64,000 nt of DNA. Origin: Marinoscillum sp964351625 (GTDB lineage Bacteria > Bacteroidota > Bacteroidia > Cytophagales > Cyclobacteriaceae). This document shows, piece after piece, positions 8,975-16,151 of this stretch (positions are counted from its first letter, which is position 1; every line of letters begins with the position of its first letter). The position numbers and the translations under genes were made by a program. The stretch spans positions 62,001 through 126,000 of the forward strand of contig CAYGOV010000013.1 in assembly GCA_964351625.1 (NCBI GenBank), given 5' to 3'. The notes beneath the pieces were generated by a model, which saw only the letters and a list, made by a program, of their open reading frames with translations, had not been told where the DNA came from and searched no databases.

Positions 8975-9427
8975 CTAATCCACTATGGGCGTAGCATTTT
9001 CATAGTCCTCGTTGGTGAAAGTGTATCTATGAATATTCAAAATATCGCTTTCTACTATTATCGCATAATTCCCGTGATAAAAAATGTTATTAGGATCTGA
9101 AGGATCGCCATGTGTATAAACAGAATAGCGTTCATCATCAAAAACAACTACTATGGAGTCTCCAGAACCTAAAGCCTCTGCAAGAGGGGGGAAATCACCT
9201 CCAGATCCAGAAATTTTGTAGTCTTCTGTGCCCCAGGTAGTACCTTTCCGATCTAAGGATATACTTTTCTGAATTTCTGAATTAGAAAACACAGAGACGT
9301 CAATCGAATGGTCTGAATTATTCAACAATTCCCATCTGGCGTAAGTTGACTTACCATGGCAAGATGACAATACACCAAGGATCATTATAAGTAATGATAC
9401 TTGTAAAGTTTTAGTGCGTTTTTTCAT
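8975..9427 (-). CDS. small lipoprotein, paralog 3 of a tandem array
   Basis: 150 residues from the ATG at 9427, chosen because MKKRTKTL begins the signal peptide in all three paralogs. The lipobox is VLSSC. The mature domain (ARWELLNNSDHSI, KGTTWGTEDYKI, PPLAEALGSGDSIVVVFDD, RYTFTNEDYENATPI) is a compact beta-rich unit of ~125 residues. I do not recognise the family. This copy is the most diverged (its middle and the segment before GDFPPL differ), and the terminator-like hairpin behind it is degraded compared with the other two. Probably anchored in the inner or outer membrane facing the periplasm or surface. It is the last gene of the array in transcription order. Confidence 0.78.
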   Translation of the reverse strand: MKKRTKTLQVSLLIMILGVLSSCHGKSTYARWELLNNSDHSIDVSVFSNSEIQKSISLDRKGTTWGTEDYKISGSGGDFPPLAEALGSGDSIVVVFDDERYSVYTHGDPSDPNNIFYHGNYAIIVESDILNIHRYTFTNEDYENATPIVD

Positions 9428-9446
9428 ATCAGTACTAGTTTGCAAA

Positions 9447-9476
9447 TAAAAAAGCAGACCCACTAGGCCTGCTTTT
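9447..9476 (-). terminator. intrinsic terminator behind the middle lipoprotein paralog
   Basis: Read on the minus strand, GCAGGCC and GGTCTGC pair around a 5-base loop (one G-U pair), followed by a run of Ts. It lies just after the stop of the middle paralog (9486). An almost identical hairpin follows the first paralog. Confidence 0.6.
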
Positions 9477-9485
9477 ACGGTATTA

Positions 9486-9938
9486 CTACTGCCCTATAGG
9501 CGTAGCATTTTCATAGTCCTCATTCGTGAAGGTGTATCTTCGAATATATAGCATGTCGCTTTCTACTATTTTAGGATAATTGCCGTGATATGCAATGCTG
9601 TAAGGATCCGAAGAATCTTCACGTGTATAATCGGAATAGCGGACGTCATTAAAAACAACAACTATGGAATCTCCTCCACCTAATGCTTCTCCGAGGGGAG
9701 GTAAACCTTTCCCCAAAGTAACTGTGTAGTCATCAGTGCCCCAAATAGAGCCTTTCGTGGGTAAGGATAAAATATTCAAAGTATCGAAGTTCAAATACGA
9801 TATGACTTTGATCGAATGATCGGAATTATTGAACAATTCCCATCTGGCAAAAGTAAACTCTCTATCTCTACATGAGAATAGAAAGCCAATCGAGTATACA
9901 AGAAGTGTTACTAGTAAAGTTTTAGTGTGTTTTTTCAT
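9486..9938 (-). CDS. small lipoprotein, paralog 2 of a tandem array
   Basis: 150 residues from the ATG at 9938. The reading frame is open further upstream, but those codons run through the terminator and the end of the next gene, so they are not coding. The signal peptide is MKKHTKTLLVTLLVYSIGF with lipobox LFSC. The mature protein is nearly collinear with paralog 1 (RDREFTFARWELFNNSDHSI, LPTKGSIWGTDDYTVTLGKG, LPPLGEALGGGDSIVVVFND, MLYIRRYTFTNEDYENATPI). The two are recent duplicates that share flanking DNA as well. Function unknown; all predicted residues are extracytoplasmic. Confidence 0.8.
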   Translation of the reverse strand: MKKHTKTLLVTLLVYSIGFLFSCRDREFTFARWELFNNSDHSIKVISYLNFDTLNILSLPTKGSIWGTDDYTVTLGKGLPPLGEALGGGDSIVVVFNDVRYSDYTREDSSDPYSIAYHGNYPKIVESDMLYIRRYTFTNEDYENATPIGQ

Positions 9939-9957
9939 TTTAGTACCAGTTTGCAAA

Positions 9958-9986
9958 TAAAAAATCAGACCCACTAGGCCTGCTTT
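9958..9986 (-). terminator. intrinsic terminator behind the first lipoprotein paralog
   Basis: Minus-strand CAGGCC pairs with GGTCTG around TAGTG, followed by T-rich sequence. It is the same element as at 9447-9476 with one stem base changed, so it was copied together with the gene. It lies 17 bp after the stop at 10003. Confidence 0.55.
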
Positions 9987-10002
9987 TACGGTATTAGGAT
10001 TT

Positions 10003-10455
10003 CTACTGCCCCAGCGGCGTAGCGTTTTCATAGTCCTCATTGGTGAAGGTGTATCTTCGAATATATAGCATATCGCTTTCTACTATTTTATCATAATTAT
10101 TGTCATACGCAATATTGAATTTATCTGAAGGATCAACAGATACATAATAAGAATAGCGATCATCATCAAAAAGTACAACTATTGAGTCTCCATTCCCTAA
10201 AGCCTCTGGGATAGGGGGTAAGCCTCTTCCCAAAGTAACTGCGTAATCTTCAGTGCTCCAAATAGTGCCTTTCGTAGGTAAGGATATAGTCTTCAAAGTA
10301 TTGGAGTTTAAATACGATATCACATTGATCGAATGATTCGAATTATTCAACAATTCCCATCTGGCAAAAGTAAACTCTCTATCTCTACATGAGAATAGAA
10401 AGCCAATCGCGAATACTAGAAATGTTATCAGTAAAGTTTTAGTGCGTTTTTTCAT
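10003..10455 (-). CDS. small lipoprotein, paralog 1 of a tandem array
   Basis: 150 residues with signal peptide MKKRTKTLLITFLVFAIGF and lipobox LFSC. It is very similar to the gene at 9486-9938 throughout (RDREFTFARWELLNNSNHSI, LPTKGTIWSTEDYAVTLGRG, LPPIPEALGNGDSIVVLFDD, IRRYTFTNEDYENATPLGQ). The conserved acidic and aromatic positions (W, DD, YTFTNEDYENATP) mark a single folded beta-domain; the differences cluster in the loop after DSIVV. This is the first copy in transcription order, and the 93 bp upstream of it to the next lipoprotein gene could hold the array's promoter. Function unknown. Confidence 0.8.
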   Translation of the reverse strand: MKKRTKTLLITFLVFAIGFLFSCRDREFTFARWELLNNSNHSINVISYLNSNTLKTISLPTKGTIWSTEDYAVTLGRGLPPIPEALGNGDSIVVLFDDDRYSYYVSVDPSDKFNIAYDNNYDKIVESDMLYIRRYTFTNEDYENATPLGQ

Positions 10456-10548
10456 ATCAGTACCAGTTTGTAAATAGTTGATTAATGGTTCCCGAAGTAG
10501 GGATATGAAAGTGTAGTTGTAAACTACACTTAGTACAGTATTAATCCT

Positions 10549-11070
10549 CTATGGGCTTATAGTTTTACGAAACCAATAGACAGAATAACCAGATCCGAGT
10601 GAATCATGAATATCATCGGGAATATTGGCATTTAGACCATTATAAAAGACTTCTTCCTTTTCAGAGTGAGCAGGGAAATAAACTTCCATAGTATCTGTAT
10701 CCCCATTGCCTAGATAGACAAAATAGGTGCGGGTAAACGCAGAGTCAAGCTTGCATTGATTAAAGCAATACAACTCTTCAAAAGGCGAGAAGCTTTCGAT
10801 TGTATACCATCCGTCGCTTAAGCCTAAGGGCTTTTCATCCATCACATTACCTCTTGTGTTGGTTATTACAATGGAATCGGGATGAATTAGTTGACCATTG
10901 GTGCCTACTAGATTTTCATACGTGTCCTTATTAACAATACTAAAGGAGAAGCTATTACAGGATCTTCGAGGATCAAACTTACAGTCATTGGTTACTTCGA
11001 TATTGTTAGGTTCGCACGCAATTAGCAGAAGTATGAAAATAGAGAGAGAAAGTAGGTAAGTATTCTTCAT
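10549..11070 (-). CDS. lipoprotein of unknown function
   Basis: 173 residues with signal peptide MKNTYLLSLSIFILLLIAC (lipobox LIAC). The mature part contains two Cys pairs that could form disulfides (NDCKFDPRRSCNSF and LYCFNQCKLDS), and the segment SIVITNTRGNVMDEKPLGLS suggests a small beta-sandwich domain. I do not recognise the family, and it shows no clear sequence similarity to the three paralogs downstream. It is on the same strand, 93 bp from the first paralog, and may be transcribed with them. The 248 bp upstream (11071-11318) are AT-rich and hold only a short tandem repeat at their edge. Confidence 0.7.
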   Translation of the reverse strand: MKNTYLLSLSIFILLLIACEPNNIEVTNDCKFDPRRSCNSFSFSIVNKDTYENLVGTNGQLIHPDSIVITNTRGNVMDEKPLGLSDGWYTIESFSPFEELYCFNQCKLDSAFTRTYFVYLGNGDTDTMEVYFPAHSEKEEVFYNGLNANIPDDIHDSLGSGYSVYWFRKTISP

Positions 11071-11298
11071 GCAATGAACAAGTAAGTACTATTTTATCAA
11101 GATATTATTTGTTGAATTTAACGTATTACGTTGAGAAACATACATTAGTCAAAGGTGACCCATTAAAGATTAGGTTCCGATACCCAAAAAAAGGGATTTT
11201 CTCTTGTTCGAGCGTAATTTGAGTTAATTAGAAGGGCATTTCCCCACCAGAATTTCTCACAATTTCTAAATATTATAGGAATCGAATATTTAAATTTT

Positions 11299-11319
11299 AC
11301 CCAATACCCAATACCCAAT
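11299..11319. repeat. three tandem ACCCAAT heptamers
   Basis: ACCCAAT is repeated at 11299, 11306 and 11313, directly behind the PLDc_N gene. Similar C- and A-rich, G-poor sequence occurs at ~21950-22020. Confidence 0.7.
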
Positions 11320-11522
11320 TACTCCTTCTTCACCAAAAAGTAATAGATCACAGCTCCGAGCGCATTCAGGAGGATAACAACGATCGTCCAAGTCACTTTG
11401 AGGCTCGTAGACATTGATTCTTGTTTTGCCCAAATATCGTAGATAACATAGATAACGATTGCGACTCCTATGATCAAATAGAAATAGGTCAGAAACGGAG
11501 AACTAGGTGTAGGTGCTAGCAT
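11319..11522 (-). CDS. PLDc_N-domain small membrane protein
   Basis: 67 residues from the ATG at 11522; the frame also contains an ATG at 11552 with a less natural start. Two transmembrane helices (YLIIGVAIVIYVIYDIWA and VTWTIVVILLNALGAVIYYF) match the PLD nuclease N-terminal (PLDc_N) domain found at the front of cardiolipin synthases and as stand-alone proteins. There is no HKD catalytic motif, so this is the isolated domain and not an enzyme. Probably an inner-membrane protein of unknown role. Not linked to the proBA genes, which run the other way. Confidence 0.8.
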   Translation of the reverse strand: MLAPTPSSPFLTYFYLIIGVAIVIYVIYDIWAKQESMSTSLKVTWTIVVILLNALGAVIYYFLVKKE

Positions 11523-11711
11523 GATGAATTCAATTTTACGCCACTGTTTCAAACGTCATTTTATTTCAAAAGGAAAGAATATTTGAGCAATTATTCATAT
11601 TCCAGAGGAAGGTTTTACAAAGTATTGAATTACTGCTAATTTTACTCATAAGACACACCCCACACACAGGTCTTCGAAACTACTTCCCAAGTTATTTTTT
11701 GAGAGAAAGGC

Positions 11712-12461
11712 ATGAAGCGCATTGTAATAAAAGTAGGAACAAACGTATTGGCCAAAGCTGATGGCACACTGGATAAATTGATTTTCCGGCAGATCGTTGT
11801 GCAGCTGATCAAACTTATCCAATTGGGGTGGAAACCAGTTCTCGTATCTTCAGGAGCGGTAGGCGCTGGCAAAAGTATCGTTGGGGAGTTGGACATTACC
11901 AATGAAGCCATCAGACGACAAGTGCTTTCTGCTGTGGGGCAGGCTTCCTTGATGAAGCGCTACTTCGAGCTGTTCATCGAATATGATGTGATCTGCGCCC
12001 AGGTACTCACTACAAAAGAAGATTTTTCTGAAGGCGAGCATTATCAAAACATGCTCAATTGTTTTGAGGGATTGATCACAAAAGATATAGTTCCAATCGT
12101 GAATGAGAACGATGTGGTTTCACTTACGGAACTCATGTTTACGGATAATGATGAACTTGCCGGATTGACCGCACGAATGATAGGCGCCGAGAAAATGATC
12201 ATCCTTAGCAATGTGGATGGGCTCTATGATGGGGAAGGTAAAGTGATTCATGAAGTGCCACTTGGCGATGAGTCATTAAAATCTTTTATATCCACTGCCA
12301 AATCAGGTATGGGTCGTGGAGGCATGCAATCCAAATATGATACGGCTGCACAAAGCGCCAAAGCAGGCGTGGAAACCTATATAGCCAATGGGAAGCAGGA
12401 GAATATTCTTCTTGATATCCTTGCGGGAAAAGAGTTAGGAACCTGTTTTAAAACCAAATAA
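11712..12461 (+). CDS. proB: glutamate 5-kinase
   Basis: 249 residues of a single amino-acid-kinase domain: KVGTNVL at the N-terminus, SSGAVGAGKS, PIVNENDVVSL, a nucleotide-binding LSNVDGLYDG and GRGGMQSKYDTA. It phosphorylates glutamate with ATP, the first step of proline synthesis, in the cytoplasm. The C-terminal PUA domain of E. coli ProB (367 residues) is missing, as is usual for the short form. The stop is followed 4 bp later by proA, so the two are co-translated, which fits the unstable glutamyl-phosphate being handed between them. Feedback inhibition by proline is expected at the kinase domain but cannot be read from sequence. Confidence 0.96.
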   Translation: MKRIVIKVGTNVLAKADGTLDKLIFRQIVVQLIKLIQLGWKPVLVSSGAVGAGKSIVGELDITNEAIRRQVLSAVGQASLMKRYFELFIEYDVICAQVLTTKEDFSEGEHYQNMLNCFEGLITKDIVPIVNENDVVSLTELMFTDNDELAGLTARMIGAEKMIILSNVDGLYDGEGKVIHEVPLGDESLKSFISTAKSGMGRGGMQSKYDTAAQSAKAGVETYIANGKQENILLDILAGKELGTCFKTK

Positions 12462-12465
12462 AGGG

Positions 12466-13716
12466 ATGAAAGAGGCGATTATAAAAGAATTGAAAAGTGT
12501 GCAAACTGCTAGCAGAAAGCTTGTGGGACTCTCTGATTCACTTATTCAGCAAGTACTCAACGAGGTGGCTGATCTGTCTTGGGAGCGACGGGCGGATATT
12601 CTGAAGGCCAACAAATTGGACTTGGAGCGTATGGATCCTGCAGATTCAAAATATGATAGATTGCTATTGAATGAAGACCGATTAAAAGGAATCCTTGATG
12701 ATATAAAAAAGGTAGCCAAACTACCCACTCCGCTTGGTCAAGCATTAGAATCTCGGACGCTTCCAAATGGAATAGAGCTTTCGAGAGTGTCAGTTCCTAT
12801 AGGGGTTATAGCGGTGATCTACGAGTCTCGTCCGAATGTGACTTTTGATGTTTTTTCGCTTTGTTTGAAAACAGGCAATGCTTGTGTACTCAAGGGCAGT
12901 AGAGATGCGAAGGATTCCAATGAGGCGATCGTCAAAGTAATCAAAGAAGTACTAGCTAAACATGATTTGGAGCAAGTGCTTTATTTGGCTCCTGCCGATC
13001 GGGAAGCCTTGCCTTTTATTCTCACCGCAGAAGGGTTGGTAGATTGTGCAATCCCTCGTGGTAGTCAAGGACTGATAGATTTTGTAAGGAAAAATGCTTC
13101 AATACCTGTCATAGAAACAGGTGCTGGTATTGTTCATACCTATGTAGATGCCTCCGCAGATTTGGCGAAAGCCAAGGCCATCATTCAAAACGCCAAGACG
13201 CGCCGAGTGAGCGTTTGCAATGCGCTGGATTGTCTTGTGTTGCATGAGTCATTGCTCGCCAATTTACCGGAACTTGTAGAAGGGATGGATACTGCTTATA
13301 GTGTGGAGATCTATGCTGACAAAGCTGCATTTGATGTATTGAAGGGTAAATACGAAGATTCACTTTTGCGTCAAGCAAAGCCTGAGGATTTTGGAGTGGA
13401 ATGGCTCAGTCACAAGATGTCGATCAAAACCGTGGCTAGTCTAGAGGAGGCGCTAGCTCATATTGCCACTTATAGCTCTAAGCATAGCGAAGCGATAGTA
13501 TCGGAAGATGCTTCTGCGATAGACACATTTTTGCAGCAAGTAGATGCCGCCTGCGTATATGCGAATGCCTCTACAGCTTTCTCTGATGGAGGTGAGTTTG
13601 GGTTGGGAGCAGAGATAGGGATAAGCACACAAAAACTCCACGCTAGGGGTCCAATGGGCTTGCGAGAGATGACATCTTATAAATGGGTGGCTCGCGGCAA
13701 TGGTCAGATTAGGTAA
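12466..13716 (+). CDS. proA: glutamate-5-semialdehyde dehydrogenase (gamma-glutamyl phosphate reductase)
   Basis: 416 residues, the family's normal length, with the aldehyde-dehydrogenase fold: PIGVIAVIYESRPNVT (NADPH side), GSRDAKDSNEAIV, IPRGSQGLIDFV, the catalytic cysteine in RRVSVCNALDCLV, and the C-terminal GAEIGISTQKLHARGPMGL. It reduces glutamyl-5-phosphate to glutamate semialdehyde, the second step of proline synthesis. It follows proB by 4 bp. Behind it lie 164 bp of low-complexity sequence and then an aminotransferase gene on the same strand. Confidence 0.97.
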   Translation: MKEAIIKELKSVQTASRKLVGLSDSLIQQVLNEVADLSWERRADILKANKLDLERMDPADSKYDRLLLNEDRLKGILDDIKKVAKLPTPLGQALESRTLPNGIELSRVSVPIGVIAVIYESRPNVTFDVFSLCLKTGNACVLKGSRDAKDSNEAIVKVIKEVLAKHDLEQVLYLAPADREALPFILTAEGLVDCAIPRGSQGLIDFVRKNASIPVIETGAGIVHTYVDASADLAKAKAIIQNAKTRRVSVCNALDCLVLHESLLANLPELVEGMDTAYSVEIYADKAAFDVLKGKYEDSLLRQAKPEDFGVEWLSHKMSIKTVASLEEALAHIATYSSKHSEAIVSEDASAIDTFLQQVDAACVYANASTAFSDGGEFGLGAEIGISTQKLHARGPMGLREMTSYKWVARGNGQIR

Positions 13717-13880
13717 ATCGCTAAACGCTAGTCGCTTTACGCTGACCGCCAAGCGCTTTTTCTTAACTGAAAGCCGAGGACTGAATGCCGAAAGCTGATT
13801 ACTTTTATTAAAGGAATACTGAAGACCGAAAGGCGATCACTAAATTTGAAAATTGAATAAATACATTAAGGAGACTAAGA
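13717..13880. repeat. low-complexity intergenic segment with CTGA/CCGAAAG-type repeats
   Basis: The segment is built from variants of short words such as GCTGACCGCCAAGCGC, AAAGCCGAGGACTGA, ATGCCGAAAGCTGA and AGACCGAAAGGCGA. The word CCGAGGACTGA recurs at ~21907 in another gene-free stretch. No hairpin-plus-T terminator is apparent. Confidence 0.5.
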
Positions 13881-15008
13881 ATGGGATTATTTGATGTTTA
13901 CCCACTTTTCCCAATAGAGATTACTCATGGCGAGGGCAGCTATGTTTATGACAAGGATGGCACCCAGTACCTTGATTTGTACGGAGGTCACGCAGTGATT
14001 TCTATCGGTCATTCACACCCGACTTACGTCAAAAGCATAACCGAGCAAGTCCAAAAAATCGGTTTTTATTCGAATTCTATTCAAAATCCATTGCAAGAAG
14101 AATTGGCCAAGCAAGTGGGTAAGCTGGCAGGACGTCCGGACTGGAATCTCTTTTTGTGCAACTCCGGTGCTGAAGCCAATGAAAACGCCATCAAGTTGGC
14201 TTCCTTTCATACAGGCAGAAAGAAGATCATTTCATTTACTGGAGGATTTCATGGACGTACTTCTATGGCTGTTGCGGTCACTGATAACCCAAAAATCGTT
14301 GCTCCAGTCAATGAAACAGCCAATGCCCTAATCCTCCCCTTCAATGATTTAGAAGCTTTGGATTCCGCTTTTGAGCGAAATGAGATCGCTGCGGTGATTG
14401 TGGAAGGTTTGCAAGGAATAGGAGGGATCAATCATCCTACCCAAGCATTTATCGAACGCATTCGTGCGCTCTGCAATCAGCATGAGGCGGTATTCATCGC
14501 GGATGCAATCCAGTGTGGTTACGGTCGTACAGGCCAATTTTTCGCCCATGATTTTCATGAAATCCGTGCAGATATCTATACCATGGCCAAAGGAATGGGC
14601 AATGGCTTTCCAATAGGAGGGGTGCTCATCTCACCAAAGTTTGAAGCACAATCAGGAATGTTGGGTACCACCTTTGGAGGCAATCATCTGGCTTGTGCAG
14701 CGGCATTGGCTGTAGCCGAAGTGATGCAAGAAGAAAATATAATGGAAAATGCTGCCAAAGTAGGGCAGTATCTGATCGAAGCAATTCGTGCCATGCCCAA
14801 TGTGAAAGAAGTGCGAGGTAGAGGCTTGATGATAGGGATAGACTTTAGCTATGAAGTAGCTGCATTGAGAAAATCATTGCTTTTTGATCATCACATTTTC
14901 ACTGGTTCTGCTTCTGGTAAGAATACTATGCGTTTATTACCGGCACTCAACCTGAGCATGGATCAAGCGACAGATTTCCTTGAGATTTTCGAGAAGGTAA
15001 TTCGCTAA
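13881..15008 (+). CDS. argD: acetylornithine/ornithine-type aminotransferase (class III, PLP)
   Basis: 375 residues of a class-III PLP aminotransferase: YLDLYGGHAVISIGHSHP near the N-terminus, LCNSGAEANENAIKLA (phosphate cup), FHGRTSMAVAVT, ADAIQCGYGRTGQFFAHD, and the PLP-binding lysine in TMAKGMGNGFPIGG. Its shortness and the N-terminal 'LFDVYPLFPIEI' fit the Bacteroidota ArgD group, which makes N-acetyl- or N-succinylornithine. No argC, argB or argF lies here. Next to proBA, an ornithine aminotransferase function (joining the ornithine and proline pools through glutamate semialdehyde) is an alternative that sequence does not settle. A short copy of its last codons occurs at 15693-15727. Confidence 0.87.
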   Translation: MGLFDVYPLFPIEITHGEGSYVYDKDGTQYLDLYGGHAVISIGHSHPTYVKSITEQVQKIGFYSNSIQNPLQEELAKQVGKLAGRPDWNLFLCNSGAEANENAIKLASFHTGRKKIISFTGGFHGRTSMAVAVTDNPKIVAPVNETANALILPFNDLEALDSAFERNEIAAVIVEGLQGIGGINHPTQAFIERIRALCNQHEAVFIADAIQCGYGRTGQFFAHDFHEIRADIYTMAKGMGNGFPIGGVLISPKFEAQSGMLGTTFGGNHLACAAALAVAEVMQEENIMENAAKVGQYLIEAIRAMPNVKEVRGRGLMIGIDFSYEVAALRKSLLFDHHIFTGSASGKNTMRLLPALNLSMDQATDFLEIFEKVIR

Positions 15009-15297
15009 AAACTGTTTAGTATTATCGGATTGAATGAGATTCTTGAGCTTTGTTCGAGAATAGCTTATATGTAATTGGTAATGTTTTGTGATAGTCTCTT
15101 GGGAGGATGGCCAAGGCTTCTGAATTTAAAATTATACGAATAAAGACGTATGGTTTTAGTAAATGTACGATATGAAGGTTTGTGATTAAAGTGCACGGAA
15201 GTTACTTCTTCTAGGCAATTCACCTAATTATATTTTTACGTTTTTCACTCACAAATTGAAAACAACAAGCGCCTACATTTACAGAAAATTATGTACC

Positions 15298-15486
15298 ATG
15301 AACATTCATTTTCCTAAAAAAAAGGACATCTTATTCAATTTAAGAAATTTGCTATTCGTGATTTATGTAATCCTGATAACATTAGGGACATTGGTATGTA
15401 CCATTGAATTAAAACTTTATTTCGCATTGGATATCCCAGGTGTAGATTTACCTATTGATGAATGGTATGTTAGTGTTTTTAAATAG
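15298..15486 (+). CDS. hypothetical single-pass membrane protein
   Basis: 62 residues from the ATG at 15298; the frame extends to a TTG at 15256. There is one hydrophobic segment (LLFVIYVILITLGTLVCTIE), with basic residues before it and an acidic, Pro-rich tail after it. No recognised family. Coding status is weak: it rests on the open frame and the well-formed transmembrane helix only. The flanks 15009-15297 and 15487-15764 are AT-rich and hold nothing else except the short argD-like repeat. Confidence 0.35.
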   Translation: MNIHFPKKKDILFNLRNLLFVIYVILITLGTLVCTIELKLYFALDIPGVDLPIDEWYVSVFK

Positions 15487-15692
15487 GTTCTATTCAATAG
15501 GAATATTACTTCAATTCTAATTTAACAATGACACAAAACCATTGATGGAAGTATTCAATCCAATTCTCAAAAACACGTCAATCTTGAATAATACCCATTT
15601 TAGGATGCATCAAAATTATTGATTGATAAATAAAATCCTTTGATAGGATGTTACTTTCAGGTCCTAAACCTAAATGTCGAACAAGTAACACA

Positions 15693-15727
15693 TTCATTGG
15701 ACGTTTTGAGAAGGTGATTCTCTAAAA
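15693..15727 (+). repeat. degenerate copy of the 3' end of argD
   Basis: 27 of 35 bases match 14976-15010, including GAGAAGGT, ATTC and CTAAAA. In frame it reads GRFEKVIL and stop, against EIFEKVIR and stop in the aminotransferase. It may be the stub of a second aminotransferase gene or a small duplication. Confidence 0.4.
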
Positions 15728-15764
15728 GAACATAAATGTTCTTCAACGGAAGCGGAGACTTTGT

Positions 15765-16016
15765 CTATTCCATCTGTTTTCTAAGGTGAATTGTGGGAAG
15801 TTGATCAATCATCTCTCTTTCCTCTCTATCGTACTTTTTAAGTCCAGTTGATGTAATGTTGATGTATAGTCGTTGGCCATTGTATGTACTAATGATGTAG
15901 TGTCTCATTTTGCTATTTGAATACTCAGTTATCATATTTGGTAAAAAGATCCATTGATCTTGCCTTACTTTTTTTAAAATTTGATTGAAAGCTTGCTTTT
16001 TTTGGGAAAAATTCAT
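15765..16016 (-). CDS. hypothetical small basic protein
   Basis: 83 residues with no signal peptide or membrane segment. Lys-rich at the start (MNFSQKKQAFNQILKKVRQD), then an aromatic beta-like part (MRHYIISTYNGQRLYINIT) and an acidic-basic tail. The composition looks like a real small protein, but I recognise no family. It is divergent from the GH81 gene, sharing the 135-bp gap where both promoters would lie. Confidence 0.5.
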   Translation of the reverse strand: MNFSQKKQAFNQILKKVRQDQWIFLPNMITEYSNSKMRHYIISTYNGQRLYINITSTGLKKYDREEREMIDQLPTIHLRKQME

Positions 16017-16151
16017 TGAATATCATGTGTCTTGGGTAACATCAGTTTATCTAAATCCTTGATTGGTCTGTGAAATAGGTACTAGTGCCTTTAGTCCATA
16101 AATAATTGCTACAATTGATTTTTAATGATTTAATCAATAGACTAAAATCTT

